The notes under the pieces: model-generated
What the model was told of the DNA's origin: nothing
Databases searched by the model: none
Seen by the model: only the letters and a program-made list of their open reading frames with translations
Assembly (NCBI GenBank): GCA_022704925.1
Contig: JAKJFK010000108.1
Location: 1 to 6,083, forward strand
Direction of reading: 5' to 3'
DNA from: a candidate division TA06 bacterium
GTDB taxonomy: Bacteria; Ratteibacteria; UBA8468; MWAK01
Length of the DNA: 6,083 nt
Part shown: one piece after another, positions 1 to 5,354 of the stretch
Layout: every line of letters begins with the position of its first letter
How positions within the stretch are numbered: the stretch's first letter is position 1
Position numbers and translations under genes: made by a program

Positions 1-1851
1 GCGATAGGCGTCCCGCCGGTCAACGGGCAGGTTGTTGACGATGATCTCGTCGGAGGCCGGGTCGAGGACGGTATTCAAACGGGGGTGCCTGAGGATGAAG
101 AGGGCCGCCTCGAACCTCTTTTGAGCGGCGGTCCGCGCTGCCAGGAAGGGGGCTAGGGCCGCCTTGAACTCCGGGTCACTGCGGGAAAGGATCAGCCCGA
201 TTTCTGCCGCGGCCCCGGAATCCTCGAGGAGGAGCGCCCTCAGGAAGGTGGTGAGGCGGAGCTGTCTCCGTATCCGCGAGGTAAAGAGTTCTTCGCGCCG
301 GGCCAGGTTGACCCAGCCGTCGAGCGGGAGCCGGCAGTTGAAAAAGGCCTGGACCTTCCGGTCAAGCAGCCACTCGTTCCCGGGGAAGGGGGTGTAAATG
401 GCATCAATTTCGCTCACGGCCGCCACCTTCCGGAGGGAGTGATTCAGGAACTCCTCCAGGCCGTCGGAAACGAGCAGGCGCAGGTCGGCAAAGCAGTTCC
501 AGGCCGCCGGCTGTTTTCCCGGGTCAATCGTCTTGAGCAGCGAGTCCAGTTCCCCGGCGATCTCTTTCCGGTCGCCGCCGGCCTTGATCCGGGCCGAAAG
601 ATGGTAGTACTTTCCGCTCAGGTAGCCCGGCGCGCCGGCGGGAATCTCCGCGGCCGCCTTGAGAATCTCTTCGGGGCAGGGGCCGCCCCGGGCGGCTGAT
701 TTCAAGGCGGCGAGCAGCCAGGGCAGTGAGCGGCTTTGGCGGTAACTCTCCGCGGCCGACGCCGCCGCTTCGCCGCCCGGCCGCCGCCAGGCCAGGAGCC
801 AGCGGGAGAAATCTCCGCCCTTGTCCTGGAGGAAGCCCTCCGGCTGAAGTCCGTACAGGAGGGCGAAATCCTGCAGGTTGACCCTTATCTCGGCGGCATC
901 CTCGGAGAGGAGGAGCGCCCGTTCGGCCGCCAGCAGCCGCTCCGTCGGCTCCAGCCGGAATTGGATGTAATTCAGGAGACGCCGGGCCGAGGGATGGACC
1001 GGCGTCAAGGTCCCGTCCGCCAGGATGCTTTCCAACTGCAGCCGGGCCTTAAGCAGCCACCCGTCCCTGACCGCGAGCGCCCTGGCCGTCCCCTCGCCGC
1101 CGCCCCCGGACCGCTTCCATTCGGCTTCGTATTCCAGGTAAGCCCGGCGGATCAGGCTCCTCCCGACCGCCAGGGCCGCGTAAGCCCGCCAGGGGTGGCC
1201 GGGATTACCGGCGATCTCCCGGAAACGCCGCTCCGCCTCGGCGTACCGGCTCCGGTAGAAGCAGGCGGCGGCCCGCTGGTACTCGCGGTCCTGCTTGAGG
1301 AGCGGGTTGGTGACGGACCGGTCCAGGTCCGCATCGAAGAGGCGGCCCGGGGCGCTTCCGAAGACCTCGTCCTGCCCTTCGAGCCAGAGGCCCAGTTCCG
1401 CTTCCGTGAAGACCTTTTTACGCTCGGCCAGGGTGCGGACGGCCACGGCAAAGGCGTCGGCCAGGTAATTCTGGTAGGAGGCGTAATTCTCGCCTTCGGC
1501 CCAGACCCGGAGTTCAACGCTTCCGTCCGTAACCGCTTTGCGGGCGGCCAGCCAGTCGGCCGGATCGGCCGCCGCCTCAACCGGCGCGGCCGGGAGCGTT
1601 TCCAGCGGCCGGCGGCCGGTAAGCCCCCGGTAGGCCTCGTAAAGCGCCGAAATACGCCAGGCGGGAGAGATGATTCCCGGGGCATCGGCCGAAAAAGTCC
1701 GGTCGTACCCGTAGGGGGAGCCGGCCTCGGAGATGTCTTCGGGCGTGTAAAGGTAATCGGGGAAGAAGGGGCCGCAGGCCGGTGCCCGGGAGGCCGTCAG
1801 CCCGAGAACCAGGAGCAGCAGAAGACCCGCCTTCGCGCAAGAAACTTTCAT
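1..1851 (-). CDS. Secreted CGPFFP-motif protein of unknown function, helical repeat-like (C-terminus beyond window)
   Basis: An open frame runs from the ATG at 1851 to the left edge without a stop, giving 617 visible residues; the C-terminus lies outside the window. Residues 1-25 form a clear Sec signal peptide: a basic start, the leucine run LLLLLVLGL, and an APA cleavage site. The mature protein would begin with Cys26 in the motif CGPFFPDY. The residues before Cys26 do not make a good lipobox, so a lipoprotein is possible but not favoured. Residues 188-240 look like a TPR-type helical pair: YAEAERRFREIA, then PWRAYAALAVGRSLIRRA. The rest appears mostly helical, with no recognisable catalytic motif. 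From memory, large exported proteins with an N-terminal CGP(F/Y)F motif and a PWR...R.LIR.A stretch are a recurring uncharacterised group; I could not check this. The start overlaps the stop of the DUF3142 gene (ATGA), which implies translational coupling. It may be an envelope or periplasmic scaffold; the function is unknown. Confidence 0.88.
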   Translation of the reverse strand, partial: MKVSCAKAGLLLLLVLGLTASRAPACGPFFPDYLYTPEDISEAGSPYGYDRTFSADAPGIISPAWRISALYEAYRGLTGRRPLETLPAAPVEAAADPADWLAARKAVTDGSVELRVWAEGENYASYQNYLADAFAVAVRTLAERKKVFTEAELGLWLEGQDEVFGSAPGRLFDADLDRSVTNPLLKQDREYQRAAACFYRSRYAEAERRFREIAGNPGHPWRAYAALAVGRSLIRRAYLEYEAEWKRSGGGGEGTARALAVRDGWLLKARLQLESILADGTLTPVHPSARRLLNYIQFRLEPTERLLAAERALLLSEDAAEIRVNLQDFALLYGLQPEGFLQDKGGDFSRWLLAWRRPGGEAAASAAESYRQSRSLPWLLAALKSAARGGPCPEEILKAAAEIPAGAPGYLSGKYYHLSARIKAGGDRKEIAGELDSLLKTIDPGKQPAAWNCFADLRLLVSDGLEEFLNHSLRKVAAVSEIDAIYTPFPGNEWLLDRKVQAFFNCRLPLDGWVNLARREELFTSRIRRQLRLTTFLRALLLEDSGAAAEIGLILSRSDPEFKAALAPFLAARTAAQKRFEAALFILRHPRLNTVLDPASDEIIVNNLPVDRRDAYR

Positions 1852-2618
1852 GGGGACTCGGCCTCCTTCAGGTGGCGCCGGATGTTTTCCAGGGCCCGGG
1901 AAAGATCGTCGCCGGTCCAGGGCCGCGGATTGAAGAGGTAGATCCGGCGTTTTTCAATGTACTCGGCCGGCGGCCAGGGCTCGTCCAGGGAAAGGCCGAC
2001 CGCTTGCCGGCAGGCGGCGGCCCGCATGAAGGAACGCCCCGCCAGCCGGCGCCTGACCAGGTAATCATCCCGGCCCATCCGGAATAGCATCGGGACGGCC
2101 TCGTCCGCGGGCAGGGAGTCGATCCAGCTTCCCGAGTGGCTCAAGGAGGCCAGCACGGTTATGGAAAGGAAGGTCGGGGGCGGAATCCGCCGTTTCAAGC
2201 CCCGGAGCAGTTCCTCCAGGAAGGGCCGGTCCGAAGCCCGGCAGTCAAAATCAACCTGGCCGGCGGATATCCGGGGGTCGGCAAGCGCCCGGGCGATGAT
2301 CTCGATCGTCTCGGAAAGCTGGCGGGCGTCGGGCGGGGAATCCCGACGGTTCTCGATCCGGAAGACGGCCGTCAGGGGGACGGCCGGTAAAACCAGCAAC
2401 GGCTGGCGGCGCGGCAGGAAAAGGGTCTGCGAGCCGGCGAAGGTGACGCTCCCGGCGTAAAAGGCCACCCGGACCCGGCCGTCCTTGAGAAAGAGCAGGT
2501 TTTCGGGCCGTTCCCAGGCCCAGAGGACCACTTCCGGACCGGGTTCAATACCGGCGGCCGCCCGCCCGAGGCCGGCGAACAGGACCAGCAGAAATAGAAG
2601 CAAGACCGCCTTTTTCAC
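1848..2618 (-). CDS. DUF3142 family protein, exported, TIM-barrel-like
   Basis: A 256-residue protein read from a GTG start. Residues 1-22 are a signal peptide (KKAVLLLFLLVLFAG followed by RAAA). The mature part carries the DUF3142 signature in order: LWAWERPENLLFL (32-44), RRQPLLVLP (70-78), FRIENRR (86-92), QVDFDCRASDR (121-131), LSITVLAS (151-158), LPADEAVPMLFRMG (169-182), GLSLDEPWP (208-216) and YLFNPRPWT (227-235). The pattern of acidic residues at predicted strand ends (D123, D125, E173, D212, E213) suggests a TIM-barrel glycoside-hydrolase-like fold, but no activity is established to my knowledge. An in-frame ATG at 2693 and another at 2789 would add N-terminal extensions. I reject them because a well-formed promoter overlaps the 2693 codon and would start RNA downstream of it, and because the signal peptide begins exactly at the GTG. 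The Shine-Dalgarno before the GTG is weak (AGGG, about 10 nt). It is the first gene of a two-gene operon with the CGPFFP protein. Confidence 0.88.
   Translation of the reverse strand: MKKAVLLLFLLVLFAGLGRAAAGIEPGPEVVLWAWERPENLLFLKDGRVRVAFYAGSVTFAGSQTLFLPRRQPLLVLPAVPLTAVFRIENRRDSPPDARQLSETIEIIARALADPRISAGQVDFDCRASDRPFLEELLRGLKRRIPPPTFLSITVLASLSHSGSWIDSLPADEAVPMLFRMGRDDYLVRRRLAGRSFMRAAACRQAVGLSLDEPWPPAEYIEKRRIYLFNPRPWTGDDLSRALENIRRHLKEAESP
1862..1866 (-). promoter_or_regulatory. Shine-Dalgarno for the CGPFFP gene, inside the DUF3142 coding end
   Basis: On the minus strand GGAGG lies 10 nt before the ATG at 1851, within the last codons of the DUF3142 gene (in AAGGAGGCC). Start and stop share the bases ATGA (1851-1848). 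This layout is typical of coupled translation by terminating ribosomes and supports the chosen start. Confidence 0.7.
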
Positions 2619-2691
2619 CTGTTTTCGACCCTGGTTCCACCCGGGAAACCCTTTAAGAATGAAGATCCAGCCACCGGCAAACTTCTTTTTC

Positions 2692-2720
2692 ATTATTAAT
2701 GAACGGCACCTTTTTGTCAA
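2692..2720 (-). promoter_or_regulatory. Sigma70-type promoter for the DUF3142/CGPFFP operon
   Basis: Read on the minus strand, a perfect -35 TTGACA (2720-2715) is followed by a 17-bp spacer and a -10 AATAAT (2697-2692, 5 of 6 to consensus). RNA would start near 2685, leaving an untranslated leader of about 67 nt before the GTG at 2618. The ATG at 2693 overlaps the -10 box, so it would not be in this transcript. Confidence 0.7.
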
Positions 2721-2792
2721 GAATTCCGGAAGCGCCGCCCGGCCGGAAAGGAGGCGTCCCCTGGACCGCCGGGGCTCCGCATTTGACAAAAA
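2711..2792. repeat. Inverted 10-bp repeat carrying the two divergent -35 boxes
   Basis: TTGACAAAAA occurs on the plus strand at 2783-2792 and on the minus strand at 2720-2711. Each copy begins with the -35 hexamer of its own divergent promoter. Between them lie an 8-bp palindrome TTCCGGAA (2724-2731) and a further CCGGAA (2743-2748) that pairs with TTCCGG at 2724-2729. The AT-rich match may only reflect similar promoters, but the palindrome beside the minus-strand -35 could be an operator. Confidence 0.4.
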
Positions 2793-2808
2793 CGGCGGCT
2801 GATATTAT
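2783..2808 (+). promoter_or_regulatory. Sigma70-type promoter for the DUF1284-like gene
   Basis: A perfect -35 TTGACA sits at 2783-2788. Two -10 readings are possible: an extended -10, TG-A-TATTAT (2800-2808, hexamer 5 of 6, but only 14 bp from the -35), or TATTCT at 2806-2811 (4 of 6, with the ideal 17-bp spacer). Either places the RNA start roughly 30 nt before the ATG at 2847, just upstream of a strong ribosome binding site. Confidence 0.62.
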
Positions 2809-2846
2809 TCTTTCCGCGGATTCCGCTCAGGCAAAAAGGAGGTGCC

Positions 2847-3335
2847 ATGCCAGTACGTATTCGACTGAGACCGTATCATCCGACTTTTATCGTGGCCCAT
2901 TATGGGGGCGGCATACCCCAGGAGAGCCGCGCCCGGGCCGGCTTCGAGTCCATCCAGCGCAAAATCCGGGAGAACCCGCTGGAGGAAATTGAAATCGAGA
3001 TCGTGCGCGGACACGATGATGCCTGCGAGAGCTGCAAGTTCCGCCGGGAAAGCGAAACCGGCTCCATCTGGGGCAAACGGCATACCTGCACGAGCGCCGA
3101 GGACCCGCACATGGTCGCCGAGGTGGAACGGATCAACAACAAGGTCTTCGGCTTGCTGGGCCTGGACTACGGCTCGGTGGTCAACCTCGGCACGCTGGTC
3201 TTCCGGCTCAGCGAGAAGATCCCGGTGTTGGACGATAACATGCTGGGCGGGCTTGACAAGCAGGAGGCCTACCGAAAGGGGCTCGCGGAACTCCTGGCGC
3301 GCCGGGAGCAGGAAACCGGCCGGACCGGGAAGTGA
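2847..3335 (+). CDS. DUF1284-like Cys/His protein, possibly metal-binding
   Basis: A 162-residue cytoplasmic protein with no signal peptide. The start is set by an excellent ribosome binding site, AAGGAGGTG (2836-2844), just before the ATG. The N-terminus RIRLRPYH (4-11) and the block IEIVRGHDDACESCK (50-64) match the pattern I know from DUF1284 proteins: RLRPHH at the start, then an acidic GxDDxC..C segment, a later Cys and a region like NNKVFGLLGLDYG. Cys60, Cys63 and Cys81, with His11, His18, His56 and His79, could bind a metal. It diverges from typical members: RPYH replaces RPHH, and the second Cys cluster usual near the C-terminus is absent, the last 40 residues being a charged helix. 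The biochemical role of DUF1284 is not known to me. The gene has its own promoter and a terminator at its stop codon, so it is probably transcribed alone. That it is a real gene is near certain; the family call is moderate. Confidence 0.78.
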   Translation: MPVRIRLRPYHPTFIVAHYGGGIPQESRARAGFESIQRKIRENPLEEIEIEIVRGHDDACESCKFRRESETGSIWGKRHTCTSAEDPHMVAEVERINNKVFGLLGLDYGSVVNLGTLVFRLSEKIPVLDDNMLGGLDKQEAYRKGLAELLARREQETGRTGK

Positions 3336-3351
3336 ACCGGTCCGTCTTTTT
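3321..3351 (+). terminator. Intrinsic terminator whose loop contains the stop codon of the DUF1284-like gene
   Basis: CGGACCGG (3321-3328) pairs perfectly with CCGGTCCG (3337-3344) around an 8-nt loop GAAGTGAA, followed directly by TCTTTTT (3345-3351). The TGA stop (3333-3335) lies in the loop, so the last codons form the left arm. There is no T-run on the other strand, so it acts on plus-strand transcripts only. Confidence 0.88.
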
Positions 3352-3361
3352 GATAAGGCAA

Positions 3362-3380
3362 GCGATCATTGGCGATCATT
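3362..3380. repeat. Tandem 9-bp direct repeat upstream of the aldolase gene
   Basis: GCGATCATT occurs at 3362-3370 and again at 3372-3380, a spacing of 10 bp or one helical turn. It falls between the terminator and the aldolase start. A weak promoter can be drawn across it: -35 TTGATA (3350-3355) and -10 GATCAT (3374-3379, spacer 18). Repeats in phase with the helix in such a place suggest a regulator binding site, but chance duplication is possible. Confidence 0.45.
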
Positions 3381-3397
3381 AAAACGACGCTGCGGCT

Positions 3398-3413
3398 CCC
3401 GGCAAGCGCCGGG
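3398..3413 (+). other. GC hairpin in the aldolase leader
   Basis: CCCGGC (3398-3403) pairs with GCCGGG (3408-3413) around the loop AAGC. It is followed by A-rich rather than T-rich sequence, so it is not an intrinsic terminator. It lies 35 nt before the aldolase ATG and may simply be a leader structure; in DNA this GC-rich, short hairpins also arise by chance. Confidence 0.35.
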
Positions 3414-3448
3414 GCAAACCGAAAATAATACCGGATTGGGAGCTGGCC

Positions 3449-4201
3449 ATGGCCATGGTAAGGATCAAGGACGAACTGGCCCGGAAGCGAGTGCTCCTGG
3501 GAATATCCATCTGTTACCCGGTTCCCGGCATTATCGAACTGGTGGGAAGGGATTGGGATTGGATCTGGATCGACGGCCAGCACGGAGAGCATGATTATAA
3601 TTCCATCCTCGGCTGCGTCCGGGCCTGCGAACTCGTACGGCGGCCATCGGTGGTAAGGGTACCCTCGCATGATTACGGCTTCATCGGGCTGGCCCTGGAC
3701 ACCAACACCTCCGGAATCATGGTTCCCATGGTCAACAACGCGCGCCAGGCCGAATCAATCGTCCAGGCGGCCAAGTTTCCGCCGCTGGGCGAAAGAAGTT
3801 ACGGGGGCCGCCGACCGGTCGACATGCACGGACGGGCCTATTCACACACGGCCAACGAAGACACCCTGCTGATCGCCCAGATAGAAACCGCGGAAGGGCT
3901 GGAGCAGGCCGGGGAAATAGCGGCCGTGCAAGGGGTGGATGCCATTCTCTTTGGGGCCGACGACCTGGCCTTGCGGGCCTCGATGCCCATGGACCAGCCC
4001 CGCCATCCGGAAACCTTCCGGAAAGAGATGGAAAAGGTCGCGCAGGCGGCGAAAGAAACCGGCAAGATCGCGGGCGTAGTCACGCCTTCGCCGGATCTTT
4101 ACCGGCTGGCCGTAGAAATGGGGTTCCGCCTCTGCGTGGGAGTTGGAGAGGTCGGTATCCTGGCCGAGGGTTCTAAAAATGCCCGGGAACGACTCGGGTG
4201 A
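3449..4201 (+). CDS. HpcH/HpaI family class II (metal-dependent) 2-keto acid aldolase
   Basis: A 250-residue cytosolic enzyme of the HpcH/HpaI aldolase family, normally about 250-260 residues. Family members catalyse reversible retro-aldol cleavage of 2-keto-3-deoxy or 4-hydroxy-2-oxo acids to pyruvate and an aldehyde, using a divalent metal. Visible features: GISICYPVPGIIELVGRDWDWIWID (18-42, first barrel strands), the catalytic-type His45 in IDGQHGEHDY, Arg70 in VVRVPS for pyruvate binding, GIMVPMV (89-95), PPLGERSYGG (111-120), and the metal ligands expected at Glu146 (QIETAEGLEQ) and Asp172 (GADDLA). The start at 3449 is preferred over the in-frame ATG at 3455 because GGGAG (3438-3442) is 6 nt away. 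Relatives include GarL, RhmA and HpaI; the substrate cannot be chosen from sequence, as no sugar-acid or aromatic catabolism genes lie nearby. The C-terminal part (GVVTPSPDLYRLAVEMG onward) is family-like but diverged. Confidence 0.92.
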   Translation: MAMVRIKDELARKRVLLGISICYPVPGIIELVGRDWDWIWIDGQHGEHDYNSILGCVRACELVRRPSVVRVPSHDYGFIGLALDTNTSGIMVPMVNNARQAESIVQAAKFPPLGERSYGGRRPVDMHGRAYSHTANEDTLLIAQIETAEGLEQAGEIAAVQGVDAILFGADDLALRASMPMDQPRHPETFRKEMEKVAQAAKETGKIAGVVTPSPDLYRLAVEMGFRLCVGVGEVGILAEGSKNARERLG

Positions 4202-4222
4202 TCCCCGGCCGGCGGCCGGGGA
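4202..4222 (+). other. Perfect 9-bp GC hairpin directly after the aldolase stop, without T-tract
   Basis: TCCCCGGCC (4202-4210) pairs with GGCCGGGGA (4214-4222) around the 3-nt loop GGC, starting one base after the TGA. No T-run follows (AATCCACGAAG), so it is not a classical intrinsic terminator. It could stabilise the aldolase mRNA 3' end, pause polymerase, or cause partial termination before ypfJ. Confidence 0.55.
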
Positions 4223-4282
4223 ATCCACGAAGCCGGCCGGCACCAGGGCCGGGCGAACCATGCGCATAAAGGAGACCAAAAG

Positions 4283-5143
4283 ATGAGATGGCAGGGAAGG
4301 CGCCGGAGCAGTAACGTCGAGGACCTGCGCGGTTCGTCGGGTAACCGGGCCCTCCGCGTCGGAGGCGGACTGAGCGGCATCGGCGTACTGATCGCCCTCG
4401 CCTACCTCTTCCTGGGCGGCAACCCGGCCGAGGTCGGCCGGATTTTCCAGGGCGCGCCGTCCTACTCGGTGGAATCGGGCCAGGAACTCACCGAGGCGGA
4501 GAAGGAAATGGGGGAGTTCGTCTCCACGGTCCTGGCCGACCTCGAGGATGTCTGGCAGAAAGAGTTCCGGCAGATGGGTTTGACTTACGAGGAGCCCGCC
4601 CTCGTTCTCTTCTCGGGCGCGGTCGAAACGGCCGCCGGCTATGCCAGCGCCTCGACCGGACCCTTCTACTCCCCGGCGGATTCCAAGGTATACATCGACC
4701 TGACCTTCTTCGAGGAGATGCAGCGCCAATTGAACGCGCCCGGTGATTTCGCTCTGGCTTACGTGCTGGCCCACGAGGTCGGCCACCACGTCCAGAACCT
4801 GCTGGGCATCAACGAAAAGGTCATGAGCCAGCGCAACCGGATGAGCGAAAAGGAATTCAACCGGCTCCTGGTCCGTCTGGAGCTCCAGGCCGACTTCCTG
4901 GCCGGAGTCTGGGCCCACTATGCCAGGCAGATCCCGGATTACCTCGAAGCGACGGATATCGAGGAAGGGCTCAACGCCGCCAGCGCGGTCGGAGACGACC
5001 GGATCATGAAGCAGTCACAGGGTTACGTAGTGCCGGACGCCTTTACCCACGGCACCTCCGAACAGCGGGTCCGCTGGTTCCGCAAGGGGCTCGAAACCGG
5101 AGATATCAACCAGGGAGACACCTTCGGCGCCGCCCGGCTTTAG
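4283..5143 (+). CDS. ypfJ: YpfJ-type neutral zinc metallopeptidase, membrane-anchored
   Basis: A 286-residue protein, about the length of E. coli YpfJ, of the putative neutral zinc metallopeptidase family. The N-terminus is typical: MRWQGRRRSSNVEDLRG, basic and glycine-rich, followed by one membrane helix (about 30-46, LSGIGVLIALAYLFLGG), so the catalytic domain probably faces the periplasm or cell exterior. The core shows GPFYSPADSKVYIDLTFF (126-143), AYVLAHEVGHHVQNLLG (159-175) with zinc ligands His164 and His168 and catalytic Glu165, and LELQADFLAGVW (199-210), where Glu200 is the likely third ligand. The family's C-terminal block FTHGTSEQRVRWFRKGLETGD (254-274) is present. The start is supported by AGGAG (4270-4274), 8 nt before the ATG. 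The four cysteines I recall as conserved in the family are replaced (A118, S130, F205, G278) and the protein has none. Physiological substrates of the family are not established. Confidence 0.93.
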   Translation: MRWQGRRRSSNVEDLRGSSGNRALRVGGGLSGIGVLIALAYLFLGGNPAEVGRIFQGAPSYSVESGQELTEAEKEMGEFVSTVLADLEDVWQKEFRQMGLTYEEPALVLFSGAVETAAGYASASTGPFYSPADSKVYIDLTFFEEMQRQLNAPGDFALAYVLAHEVGHHVQNLLGINEKVMSQRNRMSEKEFNRLLVRLELQADFLAGVWAHYARQIPDYLEATDIEEGLNAASAVGDDRIMKQSQGYVVPDAFTHGTSEQRVRWFRKGLETGDINQGDTFGAARL

Positions 5144-5273
5144 CGGCGACCCGATCAATCCGCGGCCGTCCTGGATGGCGTGCAGTTGAAAGAAGCGATG
5201 CTGGGAACCAGCCCGGATCAAGGACCGGAGGCGCCTTCCCGTTTTCCAGAAAAAAAATACTGGGGAGGACCGG

Positions 5274-5296
5274 CGCCGGGATCCGGGGACCCGGCG
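5274..5296. other. GC stem-loop in the spacer before the right-edge gene
   Basis: CGCCGGG (5274-5280) pairs with CCCGGCG (5290-5296) around a 9-nt loop. No T-run follows on the plus strand; on the minus strand the nearest T-run is about 15 nt away, so it is a poor terminator either way. The 211-bp spacer 5144-5354 also holds an A8 tract (5249-5256) and no convincing promoter; I see no coding signal in it. Confidence 0.35.
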
Positions 5297-5344
5297 TCAA
5301 AGAAAAAACTTCCCCCGCTGAATCCGAATCATTCAACTCGCCCG

Positions 5345-5349
5345 GGAGG
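5345..5349 (+). promoter_or_regulatory. Shine-Dalgarno that decides the start of the right-edge gene
   Basis: GGAGG lies only 2 nt before the first ATG (5352) but 5 nt before the second in-frame ATG (5355). The second spacing is the workable one, so the product probably begins MKKRINKW with start at 5355. Confidence 0.6.
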
Positions 5350-5354
5350 ACATG

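Noticed and set aside
1774-1800. Lipoprotein signal around Cys26 of the CGPFFP protein
   Set aside because: The residues before the Cys (A-P-A) lack the Leu/Val at -3 expected of a lipobox. APA fits ordinary signal peptidase cleavage better, so lipidation is not claimed.
736-1941. 401-residue plus-strand open frame rich in Gly, Arg and Pro
   Set aside because: It is antisense to the CGPFFP gene, has low-complexity composition typical of GC-rich shadow frames, and no recognisable domain. The minus-strand frame has a signal peptide, a ribosome binding site and operon context.
2619-2789. N-terminal extension of the DUF3142 protein from ATG 2789 or 2693
   Set aside because: The region holds promoter elements, the extension from 2789 is arginine-rich without homology, and a normal signal peptide begins at the GTG at 2618.
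3842-4918. 358-residue minus-strand open frame
   Set aside because: It lies across the aldolase and ypfJ genes, both with unmistakable family motifs on the plus strand. Its protein is a codon-position shadow.
5231-5264. Possible terminator after ypfJ (AGGCGCCT palindrome followed by GTTTT)
   Set aside because: The palindrome is too short to form a stable loop and the T-run is only four bases and separated from it, so it is not supported as a terminator.
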